Below are positions 1-4,884 of a stretch of DNA of 5,746 nt, piece after piece (the first letter of the stretch is position 1; the number at the start of each line of letters is the position of its first letter). The translations under genes and the position numbers were made by a program. Origin of the DNA: Prevotellaceae bacterium (GTDB lineage Bacteria > Bacteroidota > Bacteroidia > Bacteroidales > Paludibacteraceae); the NCBI GenBank assembly GCA_031270565.1, contig JAISXJ010000037.1:1-5746 (forward strand), read 5' to 3'. The notes under the pieces are model-generated. The model did not search any database. It saw only the letters and a program-made list of their open reading frames with translations, and was not told the DNA's origin.

Positions 1-1
1 T

Positions 2-76
2 TCGCGAGGCGACTTTTTCCGCAAACTGCGCTATCGCTTGTATGCGGTTATGAAAATTCTGCCTTTCAGGCAGTGA
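2..76 (+). CDS. C-terminal end of an unidentified upstream gene (partial)
   Basis: Frame 2 is open from the left edge to a TGA at 74-76 and encodes 24 residues, ending in a basic, aromatic-rich tail (FFRKLRYRLYAVMKILPFRQ). The alternation of basic and hydrophobic residues could form an amphipathic, membrane-associated helix, as at the end of some glycosyltransferases or acyltransferases. The piece is too short to identify. It is judged coding because the other plus frames give less protein-like sequence and the gap to the glsB promoter is a normal intergenic length. Nothing shows that it belongs to the glsB transcription unit, since a promoter-like element lies between them. Confidence 0.4.
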   Translation, partial: SRGDFFRKLRYRLYAVMKILPFRQ

Positions 77-98
77 CACTGAAAACTCTTTTTATAGC

Positions 99-119
99 AC
101 CTCAAAAAAAGAATTAACC
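99..119 (+). repeat. 21-bp dispersed repeat, copy 1 (upstream of glsB)
   Basis: This 21-base stretch, with core AAAAAAAGAATTAACC at 104-119, recurs exactly on the opposite strand at 4779-4799. A related copy without the first bases, and with one change, lies at 4697-4712 on the minus strand. All copies are in non-coding DNA upstream of or between genes. It may be a remnant of a dispersed intergenic repeat or an A-tract upstream activating element; the sequence does not decide. Confidence 0.55.
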
Positions 120-155
120 AATATGCCAGTTCAAAAAAAACACTGAATTTTTTGT

Positions 156-163
156 TACCTTTG
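156..163 (+). promoter_or_regulatory. Putative Bacteroidota -7 promoter element for glsB
   Basis: TACCTTTG matches the Bacteroidota -7 consensus TAnnTTTG and lies 29 bases before the glsB ATG, leaving room for a short leader. No convincing TTTG -33 box is visible 19-21 bases upstream; that area is A/T-rich. The same ten bases TACCTTTGCG recur upstream of the CofE-like gene, which strengthens both calls. No Shine-Dalgarno sequence is seen before the start codon, as is usual in this phylum. Confidence 0.55.
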
Positions 164-192
164 CGCGTTCAATAATTGCCTGGTTAAATATT

Positions 193-1152
193 ATGAAACC
201 TACACTTGTTTGCCTGGATAAGCAAAGCATCAAAGATGAGTTAATCGCTTCCAAGTTTGTTCGTCGAACCAACAAAGCCGATAACGAAATCTACGTAATC
301 AATGCCCACAATTCCCCCCACGTCATGCAGGAGATTGGTCGTTTGCGTGAGTTGGCTTTTCGTTCGGCAGGCGGCGGGTCAGGTAATGATATAGACGTGG
401 ACAGATTTGATTTTCTGCCAAATCCCTACGAACAAATTATTGTCTGGAATCCTGACGATGAAGAAATTATTGGCGGCTACCGTTTCCTGCATGGACGGCA
501 TGCCGCCTTTTTGCAGGATGGACAGCCTGATATGCCAATAGGTCATCTGTTCACATTCTCTGAACTGTTCATTGAAAAATACCTGCCCATCACCATTGAA
601 CTTGGACGTGCTTTCGTGCAACCCAAATACCAGTCGACACAAATGGGCGTCAAAAGCCTCTATGCGCTGGACAATCTCTGGGACGGCATCGGCGCATTAC
701 TCGCAGACTCGGGGGATGCCAAATATTTAATCGGAAAGGTAACCATCTTTCCCAAAATGGCAGAAGCGGCGCGTTATGCCATTATCTATTTTCTTAAACT
801 GTTTTTTCCTGACCCCGACAACCTGTTCTCTCCCATATACAACGTTCACGTTCCACAGCATTATGTTAAGGAATTTGACGCGCTCTTCTCCAGCACATCC
901 TACAGAGAAAACTTTTTGCATCTGAACCATTATGTGAAACAGTGCGGGGAAAATATTCCGACACTGATTCGTGCTTATATTGAACTCTCTTCGGGTATGC
1001 GCACATTCGGCACGTGTCTTGACGAGAGTTTCGGACATATTTTCGACACGGGTATGATGATTACCATTGAAAATATTTATCAGGCAAAACGGGAACGTTA
1101 TATCGACACTTACGTACAAACCCTCGCCTCTAACCGTTTGGCACCTCTGTAA
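193..1152 (+). CDS. glsB: GlsB-type glycine N-acyltransferase (GNAT-like, lipid biosynthesis)
   Basis: This 319-residue protein resembles the Bacteroidota GNAT-like N-acyltransferases typified by GlsB of Bacteroides thetaiotaomicron. GlsB joins a 3-hydroxy fatty acid to glycine, giving N-acyl-3-hydroxy-fatty acyl glycine (commendamide), the first step of glycine lipid synthesis. Family-like segments are EIGRLRELAFRSAGGGSG at residues 47-64, IGGYR at 93-97, IELGRAFVQPKYQ at 135-147 (resembling the core of OlsB/hemolysin-like acyltransferases), LDNLWDGIGAL at 159-169, and a C-terminal block from GENIP (252-256) through FGTCLDESFG (272-281) to about 294. Length is normal and there is no signal peptide or membrane helix, so a cytoplasmic, possibly membrane-associated enzyme is expected. 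The ATG at 193 is well placed after the -7 element at 156. The O-acyltransferase GlsA, next to glsB in Bacteroides as I recall, is not downstream here. Family assignment is strong; glycine as substrate is inferred from homology. Confidence 0.82.
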   Translation: MKPTLVCLDKQSIKDELIASKFVRRTNKADNEIYVINAHNSPHVMQEIGRLRELAFRSAGGGSGNDIDVDRFDFLPNPYEQIIVWNPDDEEIIGGYRFLHGRHAAFLQDGQPDMPIGHLFTFSELFIEKYLPITIELGRAFVQPKYQSTQMGVKSLYALDNLWDGIGALLADSGDAKYLIGKVTIFPKMAEAARYAIIYFLKLFFPDPDNLFSPIYNVHVPQHYVKEFDALFSSTSYRENFLHLNHYVKQCGENIPTLIRAYIELSSGMRTFGTCLDESFGHIFDTGMMITIENIYQAKRERYIDTYVQTLASNRLAPL

Positions 1153-1195
1153 AAAATAATCTGCCAATGCGACACACTCTAAACATCACCATATT

Positions 1196-1351
1196 ATGAC
1201 AGCGCTATTAGTTGCAATTGCTGCGCTTGTATGTGTGGCGTTACTTATCCGTTTTTGTCCAAAAAGAACGGAAATAGACATCAATATGAAACGTATGTGC
1301 TGGCTCAAGTATTTCGTCAGTCCACCAAACAATCCGGAAGAAAAGGGTTAA
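1196..1351 (+). CDS. Small single-membrane-segment protein, 51 aa (unrecognised)
   Basis: The ORF runs from ATG 1196 to TAA 1349-1351 and encodes 51 residues. Residues 2-18 (TALLVAIAALVCVALLI) form one hydrophobic segment followed by RFCPKR, which by the positive-inside rule suggests an N-out, C-in membrane peptide. The tail (about 19-51) is basic, then Pro/Asn/Glu-rich (SPPNNPEEKG). It starts 43 bases after the glsB stop and stops 13 bases before a terminator-like hairpin, with no promoter seen between, so co-transcription with glsB is likely. A longer overlapping reading frame (1231-1425) runs through the hairpin and looks like noise. I do not recognise the family. The hydrophobic start, the charge pattern and the fit between stop codon and terminator support a real gene; whether it acts with GlsB is inference only. 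Confidence 0.6.
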   Translation: MTALLVAIAALVCVALLIRFCPKRTEIDINMKRMCWLKYFVSPPNNPEEKG

Positions 1352-1364
1352 CCGAAAAACAAGA

Positions 1365-1389
1365 GGCTGCCTCGCCTTTTGAGACAGCC
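1365..1389 (+). terminator. Terminator-like hairpin after glsB and the 51-aa ORF
   Basis: GGCTGCCTC (1365-1373) pairs with GAGACAGCC (1381-1389), eight of nine positions matching, around a 7-base loop GCCTTTT. It lies 13 bases past the stop of the 51-aa ORF. The tract that follows (CTATTGTTC) is only modestly T-rich, so termination may be partial, but position and stem fit an intrinsic terminator. Confidence 0.6.
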
Positions 1390-1398
1390 CTATTGTTC

Positions 1399-1423
1399 AC
1401 AGGATTAACAGGATGTTCAAGAT
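1399..1423 (+). repeat. Three short units with a 9-bp period
   Basis: ACAGGAT at 1399-1405 and 1408-1414, followed by the diverged TCAAGAT at 1417-1423, are spaced exactly 9 bases apart. This is the left part of a longer non-coding repeat zone and has the same spacing style as the palindromic element that follows. No protein is supported here. Confidence 0.6.
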
Positions 1424-1440
1424 AATGATTTTTTATTTTT

Positions 1441-1521
1441 GAACACTGATACCGCAGATTGGACACGATTTTCACAGATAGAAATCTGCGTTTATCTGTT
1501 AAATCCGTGTCATCTGTGTTC
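1441..1521. repeat. Imperfect palindromic intergenic element built of 9-10 bp units
   Basis: The element starts GAACAC (1441-1446) and ends GTGTTC (1516-1521); nine of the ten outermost base pairs match. The left arm has four related units, CACTGAT (1444), CGCAGAT (1453), ACACGAT (1463) and CACAGAT (1473). The right arm has four inverted ones, ATCTGCG (1484), ATCTGTT (1494), ATCCGTG (1503) and ATCTGTG (1512). It could fold as a long imperfect hairpin. A 14-base direct repeat lies on each side (1429-1442 and 1525-1538). It resembles dispersed non-coding repeats that I recall from many bacterial genomes; a MITE- or REP-like origin is possible but unproven. Confidence 0.65.
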
Positions 1522-1551
1522 TGTTTTTTTATTTTTGACAACTGAAAACTG

Positions 1552-1597
1552 ATAACTAAACTCTACAAACTACAAACTACAAACTACAAACTAAAAG
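1552..1597 (+). repeat. Heptamer tandem repeat CTACAAA x4 with related flanks
   Basis: Four exact CTACAAA copies occupy 1563-1569, 1570-1576, 1577-1583 and 1584-1590, followed by the partial copy CTAAAAG (1591-1597). They directly precede the promoter-like TACCTTTG at 1601. A related stretch with fewer units occurs at 4736-4766; the 13 bases CTACAAACTAAAA are identical at 1584-1596 and 4754-4766. Read on the minus strand the array is TTTGTAG repeated. Copy number is likely to vary between strains through slippage (inference). Confidence 0.75.
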
Positions 1598-1600
1598 AAC

Positions 1601-1608
1601 TACCTTTG
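1601..1608 (+). promoter_or_regulatory. Putative Bacteroidota -7 promoter element for the CofE-like/lgt/rimM operon
   Basis: TACCTTTG matches TAnnTTTG and is followed by CG, giving the same ten bases as upstream of glsB. It lies 38 bases before the ATG at 1647. The expected -33 position falls inside the CTACAAA array and has no TTTG on the plus strand. No other promoter-like site is evident in the short gaps further along the operon. Confidence 0.55.
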
Positions 1609-1646
1609 CGAAACTATTCTCATTCAATGTTTCAAAACATACATAT

Positions 1647-2339
1647 ATGGAAATTACAGCTAACGAGGGAAAGCAATTAGCCATTGAAATTGATGGCGTT
1701 AGCTATTTGCGTATCCCGATAAAAACGCACGTGGTAATGTACGGCGACAATCTGGGAGACCTTATCGAACATTACACCAAAGAGATTCGTCAACCGGACG
1801 ATATTGTCTTTTGCAGCGAAAAAATCGTTGCCATCACGCAGGGACGCTCATTTCCCATTGAGGAGATTAAACCGGGACATCTGGCAAAATTTCTGGTGAA
1901 ATTCGTTTATAAATCACCTTACGGCATTGGTTTGGGACGTCCGGAAACGATGCAGTTAGCATTGGAGGATGTGGGCGTACCCCGTATCCTGCTTGGCTGT
2001 GTGGCGGCTGCCATTACCAAGCCTTTCGGTATTCGCGGCGCATTTTACAAGGTGTGCGGTCAGAAAGCATACGCCATTGACGGTCCGTGCGATTACACGC
2101 TTCCGCCCTACAACAGGTACGCCAAAATGGCGCCAAAAGACCCTGACAAGGTAGCGCGTCAGATGAAAGAACGTCTGGGCAATGAATTTATCGTGCTCGA
2201 CGCCAACGATTTGAATGTGGATATTCTTGGAAAATCAAGTAAAACCCTTGATGTGAAGTTGCTCAAAGCCCTTTTTAAGGATAATCCGCTTGGACAGTCC
2301 GCTCAGCAGACGCCCATTGCCCTTGTCCGCAAAGCATAA
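1647..2339 (+). CDS. F420-0:gamma-glutamyl ligase family protein (CofE-like, PF01996)
   Basis: This 230-residue protein has the features of the CofE/F420_ligase family, whose founding members add glutamate to coenzyme F420-0 using GTP and a divalent metal. The family-like segments are GDNLGDLI (33-40), a DDIVFCSEKIVAITQGRSF core (51-69), GIGLGRPETMQLALEDVG (93-110), a GFGIRG-like loop PFGIRGAFYKVCG (126-138), AIDGPCDYTLPPYN (143-156), and DANDLNVDILG (185-195), the acidic, probably metal/nucleotide-binding end. There is no signal peptide, so it should be cytosolic. It lacks the C-terminal nitroreductase-like domain of FbiB. It appears to be the first gene of an operon with lgt, 39 bases upstream of it. 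F420 synthesis is not known in Bacteroidota and no other F420 genes are in the window, so a different amide-bond-forming substrate is plausible. Family is fairly sure; substrate is unknown. Confidence 0.78.
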   Translation: MEITANEGKQLAIEIDGVSYLRIPIKTHVVMYGDNLGDLIEHYTKEIRQPDDIVFCSEKIVAITQGRSFPIEEIKPGHLAKFLVKFVYKSPYGIGLGRPETMQLALEDVGVPRILLGCVAAAITKPFGIRGAFYKVCGQKAYAIDGPCDYTLPPYNRYAKMAPKDPDKVARQMKERLGNEFIVLDANDLNVDILGKSSKTLDVKLLKALFKDNPLGQSAQQTPIALVRKA

Positions 2340-2378
2340 TTATTAATACGTTACAAAACATGTCCTAATTTTTTTATT

Positions 2379-3251
2379 ATGTTATCATCCATTCTTGCTG
2401 TTACCTGGAATCCCGACCCCGTTATTTTTTCTCTCGGTGCGCTGTCCGTCCGCTGGTACGGACTGCTTTATGCTTCAGGTTTTCTGATTGCCATTAAACT
2501 GCTCGAAAAAATGTTCAAACACGAGCGAGCACCCGAAAACTGGATAGAAAAGGTGTTTATCTACATCGTACTGGCGGTTATCGTCGGTGCACGTCTCGGA
2601 CACGTCTTCTTTTATGCGTGGGATTATTATTCGGTGCATCCCGTTGAGATATTTAAGATATGGGAAGGCGGTCTGGCTTCCCACGGCGGTACTATCGCCA
2701 TGCTGATTGTTGCCTGGCTGCTTTCACATTTTATGATAAAACAGAATATGTTTTGGCTGGGCGACAGGCTGTTTGTGCCTTCAGCGCTGATGGCATGCAT
2801 GATTCGTTTGGGAAATCTGATGAACTCGGAAATCTACGGAACACCCACAAATGCCCCATGGGGATTTATTTTTGTGCGAGGCGGAGAGAAATTTTTTGAC
2901 GTACAGGGAAATCTTTTGCCCTGTCATCCGACGCAACTCTATGAAGGTGGCGCTTACCTGCTGTTGTTTGCGCTTTTATGGATACTTTACTGGAGATATA
3001 ACGCCGGAAAGTACAACGGGTTGTTGGCGGGTATAGGCTTCGTGTGGGTTTTTACAGCACGGTTTCTCATAGAATTTATCAAAAATGATCAGGAAGCATT
3101 TGAAGCCGGTATGATCATCAACATGGGACAGTGGCTGAGTATTCCATTCATTCTGCTGGGAATTGGTCTGATTGTTCGCGCCCTGAAAAAAGGCGCTGTG
3201 GAGTATCATTTGCCACAACCGTCAGGAAAACCAACGCCAAAAGGCAAATAA
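2379..3251 (+). CDS. lgt: Prolipoprotein diacylglyceryl transferase (Lgt)
   Basis: Lgt is the inner-membrane enzyme that moves the diacylglyceryl group from phosphatidylglycerol to the lipobox cysteine of prolipoproteins, the first step of lipoprotein maturation before LspA and Lnt. The 290-residue length is typical. Diagnostic segments are VRWYGLLYASGF (24-35), GARLGHVFFY (70-79), GLASHGGTIAM (98-108, with the conserved HGG at 102-104), RLGNLMNSEIYG (143-154, the Lgt signature), HPTQLYE (183-189) and RFLIEFIKNDQ (228-238), plus GQWLSIP (250-256). About seven hydrophobic stretches span the protein (for example 13-40, 60-80, 104-120, 190-205, 214-230, 250-268), and the C-terminal tail is Lys/Pro-rich. 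It starts 39 bases after the CofE-like gene and is followed at 35 bases by rimM, so the three are probably one operon. The predicted lipoprotein encoded at 3920-4633 would be one of its many substrates. Confidence 0.96.
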   Translation: MLSSILAVTWNPDPVIFSLGALSVRWYGLLYASGFLIAIKLLEKMFKHERAPENWIEKVFIYIVLAVIVGARLGHVFFYAWDYYSVHPVEIFKIWEGGLASHGGTIAMLIVAWLLSHFMIKQNMFWLGDRLFVPSALMACMIRLGNLMNSEIYGTPTNAPWGFIFVRGGEKFFDVQGNLLPCHPTQLYEGGAYLLLFALLWILYWRYNAGKYNGLLAGIGFVWVFTARFLIEFIKNDQEAFEAGMIINMGQWLSIPFILLGIGLIVRALKKGAVEYHLPQPSGKPTPKGK

Positions 3252-3286
3252 GTTCTTCGATATATTCTGTTTACCCCGATAAGATA

Positions 3287-3796
3287 ATGATACGTCGCGC
3301 AGACCTTGTTCCTGTTGGAAGAGTTGTGAAACCTCATGGCATAAAAGGCGAATGGACATGTTCGCTGAATGTTGATGAGATTGATTTTGACGTCATTGAT
3401 TATATCATTCTTGATGTGGAAGGTATTTTTGTGCCGTTTCATATTCGCGACCGGCGTCGAAAAAACAGTGTTGAGGTATGGCTCTCCCTTGATGATATAC
3501 CAAACGACTGTATGGCGCTGGAGATGAAAGGGAAAACCCTCTATATCGCCCAATCGCTGATGACAAATCTCGCTGCAAATGCCGACCGAAACAGTAACAG
3601 TTTGGCAGGTTATACCCTTATAGACAAGCATTACGGGACGGTAGGAGAGATTGAGGCTGTCGATACACGCACCGAAAATACACTCTTTATTATCGGAGAA
3701 TATCTCATCCCAGCTGGCAGCGATTATATTACCGACATCAACCATCACAGCCGTACCATTCATACCACACTTCCGGAAGGATTACTGGAGTTGTGA
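3287..3796 (+). CDS. rimM: Ribosome maturation factor RimM
   Basis: RimM is a 30S assembly factor that binds ribosomal protein S19 and helps mature the 3' (head) domain of 16S rRNA. From ATG 3287 the protein has 169 residues, the normal size. The N-terminal beta-barrel domain (about 6-90) opens with the hallmark VGRVVKPHGIKGEW (10-23) and contains FHIRDRRRKNSVEVWLSLDDI (51-71) with GKTLYI (82-87). The C-terminal PRC-barrel domain (about 104-169) has LAGYTLIDKHYGTVGEIEAV (106-125), NTLFII (131-136), the LIPAGSDYITDI stretch (140-151) and the terminal LPEGLLEL (162-169). The frame is also open upstream to an ATG at 3131, but that would overlap lgt by 121 bases and add a non-family extension, so 3287 is chosen. 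The lgt neighbour differs from the rpsP-rimM-trmD-rplS order of proteobacteria. Confidence 0.95.
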   Translation: MIRRADLVPVGRVVKPHGIKGEWTCSLNVDEIDFDVIDYIILDVEGIFVPFHIRDRRRKNSVEVWLSLDDIPNDCMALEMKGKTLYIAQSLMTNLAANADRNSNSLAGYTLIDKHYGTVGEIEAVDTRTENTLFIIGEYLIPAGSDYITDINHHSRTIHTTLPEGLLEL

Positions 3797-3846
3797 AAAT
3801 GCCTCAGGCTGTCTTTGATGACATATCAAACGACAATATAAAAAAC

Positions 3847-3880
3847 ACGCCCCCCGCCTCCGAAAAGGGGCGGGGGGCGT
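3847..3880 (-). terminator. Strong GC-rich terminator between converging genes
   Basis: Twelve perfectly paired bases, ACGCCCCCCGCC (3847-3858) with GGCGGGGGGCGT (3869-3880), can be extended by two more pairs across a bulge around a GAAAA loop (3862-3866). On the minus strand the stem is followed by GTTTTTT (3846-3840), so it is an intrinsic terminator of the DUF2807 gene, whose stop is 39 bases away. On the plus strand no T-run follows (ATGAATGG), but it lies 50 bases past the rimM stop and the stem could still hinder read-through from the lgt-rimM operon. Confidence 0.85.
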
Positions 3881-3919
3881 ATGAATGGCTGCTACCGCTT
3901 GTGCGACAGGATGCAAAAA

Positions 3920-4633
3920 CTACTGACGAATGTCGCTACCGCCCGACTTTTCAATGTTTACACGATTGTAAGTCAGTTCGTGGATATCAATATCCGATCC
4001 GCCGGAAGCTGACACAGCAACGTTATTCGCATAGCCTTTCAGAGTAACATCGGATCCGCCCGCAGCATCAATATTCAGATTTCCCGAGATATCCACGCTG
4101 ATTTCCACATCGCTTCCACCGCCGACAGCAAGGTTACAAGCACCTGCCTGCAGATTTTTTATTTCACAGTCAGACCCACCGGACGCTGCAATATCGACAT
4201 TTTGGGTAGCGCTAAGGCTGACAATCTCCACATCAGACCCGCCGGATAGGTTCAGTTGAAAAGCGTGATCGCAAACCAGACTTCCCGCCTCAAAATCTGC
4301 GCCGCCGGATACGCTTACCTCATTCAGTACAGGAGCAGAAACATACACCCTCCTGTCCTCAATTCCACGGATTAATGTTCCTTTCTTCCACTTGATAACA
4401 AGCGTTTCGCCATCTACTTCCGTAACAATTCTACTGATGTAATTTTCATCAGCTTCTACCACAAGACTGTATGAGGCATCCTGTGTAAAATAGACATCAA
4501 TACCTGCTGAGGCGCTTATCTTGCTGAACTGTTCCGTTTCTCGCGCTTCCTTAGTGATTCTGCCGGAAGAGTAAAGCCTCGTGCAAGAAAACAACGTGCA
4601 GGCGAACAATAACGTAATTGAAAAAATTTTCAT
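3920..4633 (-). CDS. DUF2807 / head-GIN domain lipoprotein with GGSD repeats
   Basis: The protein has 237 residues from the ATG at 4633. An upstream in-frame ATG (4681) would put 16 residues before the signal peptide and lies inside the likely promoter. Residues 1-17 (MKIFSITLLFACTLFSC) form a lipoprotein signal with lipobox LFSC, so Cys17 should be lipidated by Lgt. No acidic surface-export signal follows (TRLYSSG), so periplasmic or inner-leaflet location is more likely than surface. The mature part fits PF10988 (DUF2807, putative auto-transporter adhesin, head GIN domain): an ASAGIDVYFTQ strand (41-51), VVEADENYISRIVTEVDGETLVIKW (58-82), then seven GG[AS]D turns at residues 110, 131, 152, 172, 192, 211 and 231, spaced 19-21. 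This is a right-handed beta-helix pattern. Function is unknown; an adhesive or scaffold role is only suggested by the family name. Two further cysteines occur inside repeats (156, 166). Confidence 0.87.
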   Translation of the reverse strand: MKIFSITLLFACTLFSCTRLYSSGRITKEARETEQFSKISASAGIDVYFTQDASYSLVVEADENYISRIVTEVDGETLVIKWKKGTLIRGIEDRRVYVSAPVLNEVSVSGGADFEAGSLVCDHAFQLNLSGGSDVEIVSLSATQNVDIAASGGSDCEIKNLQAGACNLAVGGGSDVEISVDISGNLNIDAAGGSDVTLKGYANNVAVSASGGSDIDIHELTYNRVNIEKSGGSDIRQ

Positions 4634-4678
4634 AATGAATAAACTGTTTAAATGAAAAATAATAACTATTTGATTCGG

Positions 4679-4686
4679 CAAATTTA
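4679..4686 (-). promoter_or_regulatory. Putative -7 promoter element for the DUF2807 lipoprotein gene
   Basis: On the minus strand, bases 4686 to 4679 read TAAATTTG, matching the Bacteroidota -7 consensus TAnnTTTG. It is 45 bases before the ATG at 4633, and this position supports that start over the one at 4681. No clear TTTG -33 box is found 19-21 bases further upstream. Confidence 0.45.
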
Positions 4687-4692
4687 CACTTT

Positions 4693-4712
4693 TTTCGGTT
4701 AAATCTTTTTTT
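4693..4712. repeat. 20-bp direct repeat, first copy
   Basis: This 20-base stretch (TTTCGGTTAAATC then seven T) matches 19 of 20 bases at 4775-4794 in the same orientation, 82 bases apart. Read on the minus strand it is an A-tract followed by TTAACC, close upstream of the promoter-like element at 4686-4679. Confidence 0.6.
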
Positions 4713-4735
4713 AAGACGCGAAAATGGTGTCACTA

Positions 4736-4766
4736 ATAACTACACTCTACTAACTACAAACTAAAA
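4736..4766 (+). repeat. Second copy of the ATAACTA...CTACAAACTAAAA repeat
   Basis: The stretch begins ATAACTACACTCTAC and ends CTACAAACTAAAA (4754-4766). It corresponds to 1552-1596, where the array has more CTACAAA units. It lies in the 251-base spacer between the two minus-strand genes, between the 20-bp direct repeats. Confidence 0.6.
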
Positions 4767-4774
4767 TATGCTTA

Positions 4775-4799
4775 TTTCGGTTAATTCTTTTTTTGAGGT
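4775..4799. repeat. 20-bp direct repeat second copy, overlapping the 21-bp inverted repeat of 99-119
   Basis: Bases 4775-4794 match 4693-4712 in 19 of 20 positions. Bases 4779-4799 are the exact reverse complement of 99-119 over 21 bases. Both copies are non-coding. The spacer otherwise holds only the DUF2807 promoter region and the FISUMP gene terminator. Confidence 0.6.
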
Positions 4800-4840
4800 A
4801 CTATGAAAAGCGCCAAGCTCTGATAAGAGAAAACCAAACA

Positions 4841-4862
4841 AAAAGCCCCGCAAGGGGCTTTT
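4841..4862 (-). terminator. Rho-independent terminator of the FISUMP-domain gene
   Basis: AAAAGCCCC (4841-4849) and GGGGCTTTT (4854-4862) form a perfect nine-pair stem around the loop GCAA. On the minus strand it reads as a GC-rich hairpin running into CTTTTTGTTTGG, 22 bases after the stop at 4885. On the plus strand it is followed by CTGG and would not terminate well. Confidence 0.9.
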
Positions 4863-4884
4863 CTGGTTGTCTTGGCAGTCGCTT

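Noticed and set aside
727..1167. 146-codon minus-strand ORF opposite glsB
   Set aside because: It is antisense to the conserved C-terminal half of GlsB and its translation shows no family signal.
1231..1425. 64-codon plus-strand ORF in the gap after glsB
   Set aside because: It overlaps the more protein-like 51-aa ORF in another frame, runs through the hairpin at 1365-1389, and its product has no membrane, domain or compositional signal.
1563..1597. Possible CRISPR-like array
   Set aside because: The units are 7 bp, directly adjacent and without spacers, so it is a simple tandem repeat.
3131..3286. Upstream extension of rimM within lgt
   Set aside because: It would overlap lgt by 121 bases and add 52 residues unlike any RimM; the ATG at 3287 gives the normal length and starts close to the conserved VGRVVKPHGIKG.
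3206..3763. 185-codon minus-strand ORF opposite rimM
   Set aside because: It is antisense to a clear RimM and has no recognisable domain; it is a by-product of the coding frame opposite.
3793..4047. 84-codon plus-strand ORF after rimM
   Set aside because: It overlaps the rimM stop, reads through the GC-rich terminator and then runs antisense to the DUF2807 gene.
4634..4681. Longer start of the DUF2807 lipoprotein (ATG at 4681)
   Set aside because: It would place 16 residues before the lipoprotein signal and start within the likely promoter; the ATG at 4633 gives a standard signal peptide.
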